A stretch of 64,000 bases of DNA from Pristionchus mayeri. Its lineage: Eukaryota; Nematoda; Chromadorea; Rhabditida; Neodiplogasteridae. Of this stretch, positions 12,801-24,800 are shown one piece after another (the stretch's first letter is position 1; each line of letters starts with the position of its first letter). Made by a program: the position numbers and the translations under genes. The notes below the pieces were generated by a model. The model ran no database searches. It saw nothing but the letters and a program-made list of their open reading frames with translations, and was not told the DNA's origin. The stretch lies in contig BTRK01000005.1 of assembly GCA_036245805.1 (NCBI GenBank), positions 5,580,001-5,644,000 on the forward strand, in the 5' to 3' direction.

Positions 12801-15800
12801 ATCACTTCACATCGAACAAGATTCTTTGAGCTATGTCAGCAGTTTTGTCTACCTTGGCGTCCGAGTATCATTCGACAACAACTTATTGCTTGAACTAAAC
12901 AGAAGGATCGGAAGCGCATTCAACAAATTTCACGATTTTCTTACCAACCGGGCTGTCGCAATGGGACTGAAAGCTAGAGTTTACCGTATGTGCATAGAGC
13001 CTGCTCTACTGTATGGCAGTGAAATCTGGAGCTCAACGAAGAAAGCAAGAACGAGATTGATTGTGGCACAGCGTTCGATGATGAGAAAAATGGCCGGAGT
13101 AACGAGAATGGATAGGAAGAGCAATGAGTGGTTAGCAAACAAAGTACCGATACAAGATGTTCGAGTCCGAGCTATGCACAAGAAATGGACTTGGGCACGA
13201 CGAATTGCATCACTGGACGACGATAGATGGACGCAGAGAATTGTTTTCTGGACACCGTGGGATAAGGAAAGACCGATTGGACGACCAAGAACGAGATGGC
13301 GGGATGAAATAGTGGAGCGAGTAGGAATAAACTGGGCTGATATTTGCAGAAGATACCCCGATAAATGGACCGACGGCATGATTCAACAGGCCCATGCCCT
13401 GAAGTTTGAATAAATTGATTTGATTTGATTTGTATATGTTATCATTTTCGTGGAAAGACAAGCCCGCTTATACGCCCAGTTATCTGATCTTTGATCTCTT
13501 TAGAGCCCTGCCCTCTCTTCGCAGAACGACTCAGTGGCGAAAGAGTGCGAGTGTGGCAGTCAGGCACACGATAAGTCGTCGGATGAGGTGAGGGGAAGGA
13601 TTTAGTTAAATGAAAATCATACATGGGCAGGGATTTCTGCTGAGTTTCGAAATCCGGGAGTGTGCTCACTAGGTCTGCTACAAAACCGGCAGGACTTACA
13701 AATCCCCTAAAATTGTAAGAAGTGTGATGAATATTATCCAACAACCGGGAGGGTCTGCTGCTAGAAGAAATTGCTGCTAGAAGAAATGGTGCCCACGTTT
13801 GAGGAAAACTGTAAATTGTGTGCGCAAGTAGCAGCAGATTTCGGGCCTCATCTCTCATAGTAGTTTACTGATGGACATGCTTTTTGATCCTTTCTGCTTT
13901 TTCTTCTGCAAACAAATCATAAGAGCACAAATGTAAGCCTATCGTCGGTTGCACTTTTGTATGCTTTCCTCCTCTCAGACAGTTCCGACCAGCGAGAGGA
14001 TGGAGAGATTTAGAAAGAAACTCCATTGTTTTCAGATGTATCGCGGACTGGAACGTCGCTTCGCCGAGGCGCTGAATGTGAGCGGAAGTCAGCACATGAG
14101 AGGAGAGGAGAGTGGAGAGTGCATCATGGCTGGTACGGGTTTATAATACACCATGTATTTCCTGATTAATTAATTTTTTTTACTTACATTAGATATGTTA
14201 GATTTAAGCTCGATACTTTCGCAACTAGAACTGCAGTATAATATTTGGAGATCAAAGATTGTGGCGAAAATTGGCTTTGTAGGTTTGTCTATTAAGATTT
14301 GTGTTTCATCTAGGTGTATTTATTTACGTACGAGCGAGGTGGAACGATTTGATTTACTGTCGCTTTCGTACTTTAGAATTTACAACACCAGCTCTATTCG
14401 TGCAACATTATGCCTACTTTATCGGAGAGTTATGGCTAGCGATTTCATCAGTTCGAGTTCTTACAAAAACAGCAAATTAAAATTTTACTTTTTATGAAGA
14501 GCTATTGTCAAGATAAATAGTATTTATCGATATATTTTGTTCTTTCCAGGTGTTGTGGCGCTGATCGAGACTCGTTGCTGCGATGAGGCGGCGGCTCTCG
14601 TGCGGAAGAGACTGAGGAACATGGGAGCTACGGTGGGTTACTGTAGCTGTGGGTTGAGTGATACTGTAGAGGGGGATAGAGGCTGAAATATCGACTGCGC
14701 TTTCATAATTCAAAGAAAGGCTTTGTTAGAGTGTGAAAGTTAAAAAATGCACTATTCAAAGAACAATTTTGTCCCGTCACATTCTTGTATTGCGTAGATA
14801 AGTATGTCGCCGTTGAGTTCTTTAATATTTTCCGGGTCTGCTGAAAATTACCATCAAGAGGTTGTTGTGCGGTTCCATGTTTACAGTATATTTTTCTCAG
14901 TTTTCTAAATCACAGATCGAGAGAGTATGTGAAATTGAGAGAGTAAGCAACTAACTCCCTTCGATCTGCAGATCAATCGCTTCCCCTCCGCCGCAGTCAC
15001 TCATATCATCTGGTCAAATGGAGGTGAGAGATGAAGACTTTGATGGGAATTGGATAAGGAATGGCTTCACAAGAAGGACTTTCTTCACTCTCTGTGGTAT
15101 AGTGCCGTTTTGATCAGCAGAGAGAGCACTCATAATGAAGCGGGTAAATTCGCGAAGCCGCCCCTAGATTGAATGAATGTCTGGAATAATATTTGAAACT
15201 GTCGTACAATCAATCGCCTAACGCTATGTGGTTCCTTGTTACAACGATTTCTCAAATCTGAGTCGAGCTTTTAGCTGCTAATCAGAATCTTGTTGGGTAA
15301 ATTATCAAACTTTTTAAGTGCAGCACCATCGGAGGTGCTGTAGAAAAAAAGATATCACCACTGTGTCCTCAGTTCACCGACACTTTTCACAATCCGTTCT
15401 ACGGTAATCCTCGCCACCCTGATTCAGGCGATTCATCTGTGCTGCGTGCAGCTCTCGATGGCTGCAGTGAGCGACCACACGTTCTCCCACCCGCGTGGGT
15501 GCACGAGTGAGTTATTTGTAATCCACGTTCAGCACATTACTGAAGACTGACAATTTTCATGCCTTGTCTAGAATTCGTGTAACTATAGTGCAACATGTTT
15601 GAATTTGGGGAGAAAATGTATTAGATTTGATTGTGCTTAGTACAAATTTTGAAAATCGGTTACATTAGTCCTACGGTAGTCCTAATTCGTCTCCCTCTTA
15701 GATCGTACACTTCCTCCGTCCGTCAGCCCGAGGCAGGATTTTCCCTCTGTGACGAGAGATACGTGAGTGGAGTGGAGAGGAGAAGGAGCAGTGCAGTGCA

Positions 15801-18800
15801 CGGTGAGCGGACGATTTTTCAAAGTTAATAATTACTGATTACTGTTCGATAAATCTGTCACTAATAGCATGACACAGTGAAAAGAAGGGGATGAAACTCG
15901 AATTGCGCAAGGGAAGATTTTTTTAGTCCAAAACAAAAGCTGTGCAAGGAATTAGTGAACTACCACCAATAAGAATGATGTTGAACAACAATAACCTGAC
16001 TATCCCAGGCATATCTCATCCTGGACTCTGAGTCGGATAAGAACAATTTCGGTATGCCGCGTTTGTCATATCAAAGGTGGCATGACGCAATAGTTCTCAT
16101 TCGATATAGTGCCTAATCGTGCGTTTTCCAGCCGCTCCGGCTGGTATTCTGCTTGCATGACTCGTTGAAAAGAAGCGAACGAAGCGCGATGTTCGCTGGG
16201 AATAATATTTTTTATGAACGCATGGCATCCCTGATACTAGCGACCTATTCCGACTAGAGTTCGGATGATGATCAGCAGAAACTTGACTGTCCCAGGCACA
16301 CCTAATGTTGTTGTTTCCAGCCGCTCCCGCAGGCGCCAACTTGACCTCGTCTACGATCGATGTCTCCATGTCGATCAATGACAGCGACGGGAACAGAACA
16401 GAGGTGTGACTTGTGGAACTACCGTAATTTAAAATGTTTCTTATTTTTCTAGCTTTAGAGGTACTGCGGCACGCTTTGTAAAGTAACCTTCTTATCTAAC
16501 AAATATTGGTGTCATACTACGGTTGGCTATACGACGCCGTGTTGCGATGTTGCAACGTGACCTCGAATAGCCAACCATCTTTCCTACTGTAGTTTAATTA
16601 CAGTATCCCTTTAAATTATCGAGTTTTTTCTCAGTTCTCCGACCTCACTTTTGACGCCTCGATGAGTGTGACGCAGCTGCTGAAGAAGATCGACGTGATG
16701 TCGAAGAGACTCGAGCAGGGTACGGTAGATTAGTAATGCGGTAGGGGATACGGTAGTCTTGAAGCGCGCTAGAATTATGCCGTGGATACCCCCCCCCCAC
16801 GCTATTGTTATTAGATTTTGATGATTTGCTCTGAATAAGCTCGTAGCATTGTTGTAAGGACGCACAAGGATTGATATGAAAATTGTGAAACACAGATTTG
16901 CGAATCCCGAAACTAATTTTGTTCTATATTTTACTGCTCTTTCCAGTGGAAATGGACCCAGTGCAGCACGCGGTTCGCTGCGCGAGTCGTACGGCAGCTG
17001 CTGCAGTCCCCCCTCCTGCCCCTGCAGCCGTGCGACCGGCCCGACCGACCCCAGAGCACTTCGTTCCCCTTCCGCTGCCCCGCCCTCTAAGACGGAGGTC
17101 TCACGACGCGTTCTCGCTTGCGCACAGAGTGCCGGAGTACGACAGGGAGGAGAGACAGATTAGGTCAGTGTTTTTTCTTTGTTCCTATTGGATGTCCTGT
17201 ATGTATCATATGTGCGGATTTCACAAGTGATATAATGGAAGTGTGAAGGAGTAATCTCGGAGGACAAAAATTGGTTTGTATTTTATGAAAAACGCGCGTG
17301 TTTTGTCTAGATGTCTCGACTTGAACTACTTCCAGATTGGCGACTCGTGACGTGTTGGAACTGTTGCCCTCACGACAGCAGCTGCAGCAAGTCCATGCTG
17401 CAGGAGGAGGAGGAAGTGGGGGACTGGTGGATGGAGTGGATGATATGAGGAGGACGGTAGAGACGGATCTGAATAGGATCAGGTTTGGCGCTCATTGGTT
17501 CTTTGCAATTAATTTTGTAGGTGCACTTGTATTTACTTGTGTACTATTGGACTGTAGAGAAATAGCGGATTTGTACCCAAAATAAACGGACTTGAGTAGA
17601 GTGTGGAACCAGAATCTGATTTTAATATTCAAAGCTTGTTCATGCCACGTCTTGACCCAGTATAAAGTGGCAAGATTGAATACCAAATTATTGATTGCAG
17701 ACATATAACCATTACAGTCTGATGATTATTGATTGATTTCAGACAGACACTGCGCAACAACGCGACCTACTCGAGAACGAATGGAGTGAGTATGCGAGGG
17801 AGAGGAAGAGGAGGAGCAACGAGAGGTGAGGAGGATACTGTAGGCGGCAAATATTATTGATTGATAGCCAGCAGTATTGATTGTGTGGTAACTATTATTG
17901 CAATAGGAAAATATTAATATTATTATTGTGTCGTTATACGCATTTTTTGCTCCCCGTGGTCATCGACTCTCCTTCCTCTTTCCCACTTCTCCTCAATCTC
18001 CTTCCGATCCTCAACGACGACGTCCATCTGCTGCAGTCGTGAAGACGCAGTCGAAGATCATCAACAAAATGCAGGTTTGATCTTTGATCTTTGATCTAGG
18101 TTACTTATGGACTATAGAGAGAAGAGGTTATATTAAAGGGACGAAGATCATGGCCTCGTGGTTCCTAGTTGCGATTTAGATTCAACTTCAGAGTGAAAAC
18201 GCCTTCGCAATTCTGTCAAGCTTTCCTGTCATGTAATAAATACAATATATCACGCGTCTTCTGAGAGATTGCAGGACCGCCCGGAACTAGGAGCCCCAAC
18301 TTTGATCAGTACCCCGGGAAATTTATGCTGGAGTATATTGGGGAAGAGAAAACTTTTGGCGTTGGCCGTTTTTTTCAGAACCGGCTTTTAGGTATTTTCA
18401 GGTTCTACTCCCGCTCCTACCATAAATCAGCTCCCAGATGAGCTACAAGGATGATGCTCAAAAAATCCGCAAAATCATTTCCAGAAACTTTTTCTGTTGA
18501 CGTCGAAAACGAACAAAGTTATCTTTATGTTGAAAACCGTGAAAAACTGATTTTTAAATCGAAAAATAAATCGTAGCGGCTCGGGGACCTTTTTTCAGAA
18601 CCGACTTTTAGGTATTTTCCGGTTCTGCTCCCGGCCCTACCATAAATCAGCTCCCAGATGAGCTAGAAGGCTGGCAAAGGGCTCAAAATGTCCGGAAAAT
18701 TATTTCCAGAAACTTTTATGTTGATGCAAACGTGCTCAGTCCACACCTTGATGCCCGAAAAATCGAAAAACCGAAACTTAAATCAGAAAAATAATTCTCC

Positions 18801-21800
18801 TGGATCGGGGACCCCACCCTTAACAAATTTTTGAGAACAGATTCGGATTCTACGATATCGGTTTAGTCTAAGAAAAAATAGAGCTAAGGTCGGGATTCGT
18901 GACAATGTACATCTTTAGAGCCAAAAACACCGAAAATGCCCGTATTTTCACAATTTTGGGGATTTCGAAGCCTGACGGGTCGATCATTTTATGCTCAATC
19001 GTGTTATTTTTGGGCTTAAAATGCTTCATAATCACTCGTATTTATAATTCTCGACAATTTATGCCAAGTCCGGACAAAAATATTTTCATCGAAAAATCTC
19101 GTTTTCTAACGGGTTCCTCGGAAGAACAGTGATTTTTCGATGAAAATATTTTTGTCCGCAATTGACATAAATTGTCGAGAATTATAAATACGAGTGATTA
19201 TGAAGCATTTTAAGCCCAAAAAGAACACGATTGAGCATAAAATGATCGACCAGTCAGGATTCGAATTCCCCCAAAATTGTGAAAATACGGGCATTTTCGG
19301 AGTTTTTGGCTCTAAAGATATACATTGTCACGCCTCCCGACCTTAGCTCTATTTTTTCATAGACTAAACCGATATCGTAGAATCAGAATCTGTTCTCAAA
19401 AGTTTGTTAAGGGTGGGGTCCCCGAGCCAGGATAATTATTTTTCTGATTTATGTTTTAGTTTTTCGATTTTTCGGGCATCAAGGAGCCATTTTTGCATCA
19501 ACATAAAAGTCACTGGAAATAATTTTCCGGACATTTTGAGCCCTTTGCCAGCCTTCTAGCTCATCTGGGAGCTGATTTATGGTAGGGCCGGGAGCAGAAC
19601 CGGAAAATACCTAAAAGCCGGTTCTGAAAAAAAAGGTCAACGCCAAAAGTTTTATCTTCCCCAATATACTCCAGCATAAATTTCCCGGGGGTACTGCTCA
19701 AAGTTGGGGCTCCTAGTTCCGCGGTGGGGTCCGTTTTCGTGCAATCTCACAGAAGACGCGTGATATATGAGTGACTATCTGAGAGAACTGAGCAGAGGCC
19801 GTACAGTGAAAAATAAATTCCCGATTTTAAGATGTCCCTAGGGGTATCTTTTCACGTAGAGTTCGAAAATCGACCTTAGGAAGCCGTATCTCTGACCCCT
19901 AATTTCGTGTGACGCGCTGAATTCGGGCGATATTTTTTTGAAAGTCGAGAACGGTGCTTCCAAACCCCACAAACATATACTAATTCTAAAATATCTTGAC
20001 GAAAGAAGCGATTTTTCCGTTGGAGGTGAAAATCTGACAACCTTTCGAAAAATATTTTACCCATTTGATATCTCAAAACTGTCGTCCTGAAAATTTTTTC
20101 GGGGGATGTAGTTTTTTAACTAAGCACATTAGATTCTATGCTAAAAGTTACCCCTAGGGCCATTTTTTCGTGAAAAAAGTCGTCGTGCAATGAGGTCTGC
20201 TGAATCGCGGAAAAGTCCAGGTTTTCATTTTTACCCAAATGTCTGCGTTTTTCAGCCGATCCATTGTGAATTCTATTCAACTATAATCAATTTATAACAA
20301 CACTAGGATAGGGCAAAAATAAAATACATAAACTATTGACATTAGATCAAATTCAAAAAAAATCGAATCTATTAATCTCGATTAGTCCCATGTTTAGGCA
20401 CATTCAACTTTCCATTTTCAGGGCACATCCCCAATTTTCTTGGACAATTTAGTAGTAGGCGAAATTGTGTGCAAGAAAATATTGTAGATTGGGTCATTAC
20501 AAAGTCGGAAGTTAGGAAAATTTTCGCTCAAAAATGCGGCAATGAGGGGTTCCGATAAAAAATAATTCATTGAAATAAAGTAAATTGGCCTGTAATAGTT
20601 GTACACTGATGAATTGTCACCGTTTATCACTGAGATATGCCCACTTTCTTATTTTGTTTTTATCGGAACCCCTCATTGCCGCATTTTTGAGCGAAAATTT
20701 TCCTAACTTCCGACTTTGTAATGACCCAATCTACAATATTTTCTTGCACACAATTTCGCCTACTACTAAATTGTCCAAGAAAATTGGGGATGTGCCCTGA
20801 AAATGGAAATTTGAATGTGCCTAAACATGGGACTAATCGAGATGAAGAGATTTTTTTTGAATTTGATCTAATGTTAATAGTTTATGTATTTTATTTTTGC
20901 CCTATCCTAGTGTTGTTATAAATTGATTATAGTTGAATAGAATTCATAATGGATCGGCAGAAAAACGCAGACATTTGGGTAAAAATGAAAACCTGGACTT
21001 TTCCGCGATTCAGCAGACCTCATTGCACGACGGCTTTTTTGACGAAAAAATGGCCCTAGGGGTAACTTTTAGCGTAGAATCTAATGCGCTTAGTTAAAAA
21101 ACTACATCCCCAGAAAAATTTTTCAGGACGACAGTTTTGAGATATCAAATGGGTAAAATTTTTTTCGAAAGGTTGTCAGATTTTCACCTCCAACGTCAAA
21201 ATCACTTCTTTCGTCAAGATATTTCAGAATTAGTATATGTTTGTGGGGTTTGGAAGCACAGTTCTAGACTTTCAAAAAAATATCGCCCAAATTCAGCGCG
21301 CCAAACGAAATTAGGGGTCAGAGATACGGCTTCCTACGGTCGATTTTCGAACTCTCCATGAAAAGTTACCCCTAGGGACATCTTAAAATCAACACTTTAT
21401 TTTTCACTGTACGGCTCATAGGTAGAATTGCTCAGTTCTCTCAGATAGTCACTCATATACTGTCTAAATCGGGTGGTATACCTTATATTACACATAGAAA
21501 TGTTCACGTTTATGATTAATCTATACCTATATATAAAGCGCAGTGTGATGGCGTCTGTTCGGATTGCGAAACTATTGCGAAACATGGAGGGAGAGAGATC
21601 GCGCGTCAACAAGAACGAGTGATCGCGAAACCTACTCCGCTAAGACGGGGCCACCGCCGAAGGCGGGGGGCAGCCGAACTAGTATTAATATAAATCACAA
21701 ACAAATTTGCAGGTAGTTCACACGTCGGAGGAATTCGCGAAGCCTCGGAAGGAGAGCAGAAAGAGGATCGCGATGCTCACGGGATTCGGAGGAAGGTGAG

Positions 21801-24800
21801 GAGGGGGAGGGGGAAGAAGGCAGGGATAGAAGGAAGAATTATTCGAAATGGATGCCGAAATGAGTGTAAAAGGAATGAAACTGAATAGTGGAAAGGGAAA
21901 AGACGACAGAAAAGGGAGAAGGGAGAAGAGTTGATAGCAATAGATTTCCCGTTTAATTTCATAATTATCTTTCTTTGTGCAAAGTGTCCTTCATTACGTG
22001 ACCAGCGTTCATTTCTAACAAAACATGAAAATTTCAAACATTTTGCTTAGTTCTTTTGTGTGTTTGATAAGGATGTCCTAAGTGTGGCACAATAGTAGGC
22101 AGCAGGTGGTATTCATTGAAAAAATAGAATAAACAATTTGAAGAGAAGAGCGGCAGATGCTGGCCCTCGCGGACGCAGTCCAACTGCGAATCACGAAAGA
22201 GATTGATGGTGAGATTTTTGAGATGTTGGGACACTGTAAGCTCCGAGGGAATACGGTAGAATATCGATTTAAGGGCACACCACTTTGCCGTGTACAGATG
22301 AATTGAGCTTGATGGTAATAGTTCAGCTCTCTTTTATGTTCCTGAAAAAAATATGTGAAGAAAGAGACATTTTGCTTCTGCTAAGCGAAGTAAAGGCAGC
22401 TTTATGTTTCACGTTGTTTCTAAAATTGGGAGACGTTTCCCTTGATGATTTCTCCTCAGTGATTCTTGCTTACAAAATAGTCTATTGTTTTATCGATCCA
22501 AATTGATCCTCCCCTCCAGATTCTCTGCGTGCGGTCGTCTCTGCTGATGGCGCTCGCACCATGAGTACTCTGCGAGCGGTGGTTCGTGGTGTGCCAGTGG
22601 TCAGCGAGGAGTGGGTGAGTATTCCTAATTAACGGAAAGTTTGGCTTTATAGAGGATATGCTTGATAGAGTAGGCATAGGATGTTTGCGTACCGGAAAAC
22701 CATCGATACATTCGTGTTCTATGATGTTCTGTTTCATAAGGGCACCGTAATTAGCTTTTGTCCAACGGTGTCGATAAAGAATTCCTGAGCATTCGAAAAT
22801 AATCAAATAAAATCCTGAGCAATTCAGGGATATTGAAAAATTGCAAACATTATTGTATTTGTGTACTGTGAAGTCCTCCTTATTGGTTGCAAGGTTCTGT
22901 TCATTGCAAGCTATGCACCTACAGTAATCTCTCTTCTCAGCTCCGTTCGTGCAAGCGCGCGAATCGATTGCTGCACACGCTACCGTACGAGTGGCCACAG
23001 TGGGCGGAGCTTGCAAAGGTAAATTTTTATGTAAATTTTAAAAAAATGAAAGGTTGCAAATTCTGCAAAATTTTGACTGATTACGAACCCATTTCGATTT
23101 GAATTTCTGTTTTTTTAGATAAGATCCACTGGGAGTACTGCTACGATAACAGGTCATCAAATTTGCCACATTGCAGAAACGCGAGAGTGCCAAGCGCGGA
23201 GTCTTCGCCGCTCTCGGAGGAAAGATTAAGGTTGGACGGATTGGTCTTTGATCTTTTTCACGTCGAAGTTTTCTGACTAGCTTGTTAGTAGTGTTAGTAT
23301 TTTGTGCACAGCACTGTCTCACTTGTATATGGTCATGCATGTTTCTATCGGAGAGATTATAACCAGTGGTCGAAAGGGTAGGTCACAAAATTTCTTAAAA
23401 ATGGGCATGTTTGTAAATTTTTAATTTGAAATCATTCAGAATGGGTACATTTTTACAATTTTTGACACAAAAAATGCCGAAAAATTGATACGTTTTCTAC
23501 TTTTGCACTGGTCCGAACTGCAAAAACCGGGCACGTTATGTCATTTTGGACCTACTTTTCGACCACTGATTATAACAACACATAATAGTTTATTTTAGAA
23601 AATATTAGAAGCTATTCAACTAAATTATTTATTTTTCTCAGCCAAGGGCATATGCGGAAATGAACAGAGAATTATATATAGCTTGAGCTTGCGGTTTTTT
23701 TTTATTTTCATATTCCAGGTGTGCGATTTCTGCTCGCCCTCTACGCCAGTGCTGAAGGAGCTGATAATGAAGAGCGGAGGATGGGTGAGATATTTTATTT
23801 ATTTATTTATTTTGATGATTAATTGTCAAATGTAGTCCTTTTGATCGAGTACTGCATCTATTGGGGTGTCCGGAAAGTTCGTATAATGCTTCGGAAAAAA
23901 GTCAGTTCGCGATCAAATGCAGTGATTGCGCAATCTGTTTGTCAACAATGTATTGCATCATTCTGACGTTGAGTAGTGAGAGGATTTAATCAGTCTCCTA
24001 GTTGCTACATTGATTCTTGTGATGGACTCCCATCTCTACCTCCGAGCAGTTTTACTTCATTACTACCGTCTTGGCCGATCCGTGAAGGAGGCCCACTCTG
24101 CCCTGGCCCAGTCGGAAGGAGCTGACGCCCCCTCCATACCCTTCTGCTATAAGTGGTTCTCCCGCTTCAAGAAAGGGGAGTTTGGTCTCGATGATCAACC
24201 CCGCTCTGGACGCCCTCCCTCCCTCGATCAGCCTCTCGTTCTCCGCACACTGAAGCGCAAGCCCATAGCCAGTGTGCGTGAGTTGAAGAAGGATACTGGT
24301 ACTCCCAGATCAACGGTGCCCGATATCCTCCATCGATCTGGGAAGAAGCCGAAACTCCCACAAGTGATTCCCCATGACCTCTCCCCCGAACAGCTGAAAA
24401 ATCGTGTTCAAGTCTGTCTGGAATTACTCCATCGTAGATCCAATCTTCGATGGGTCAATTCCATCATCGCTACAGATGAGAAGTGGATCACGTACGATAA
24501 CCCTGTGAGGAGACTGCAATGGGTGGATGAGAAGCCAGATGAGAAGCCCACGCCCGTCCCGAAGAAGGAAGAGCACGGAAAGAAGGAACTCCTCTGTTTC
24601 TTCTTCTCAGTGCTCGGTCCCATCTACTGGGAGATCCTCGCCCCTGGCACCAGCATCAATGCCGACCTCTTCTCTGAACAACTGGAAGATGTCGCGATCA
24701 GAGTCCCTTCCAGACTCCTGAACCAGGGCAAAATTCTTCTTCTGATGGACAATGCTCGCCCACATCGAGCGAAGATGACCCAGAAGAAAATGGACGAGCT

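Noticed and set aside
13504..13524. Alternative MCPH1 exon start at the internal CTCTTCGCAG (13528)
   Set aside because: The acceptor at 13503 keeps frame with the previous exon and adds SPALSSQ, which is also conserved in copy 2; the internal AG is also in phase but weaker evidence.
18899..21361. Repeated open frames such as MTMYIFRAKNTENARIF and MRYQMGKIFFERL in the twin palindromes
   Set aside because: Each appears twice in opposite orientation because of the inverted arms; no similarity to a transposase was noticed.
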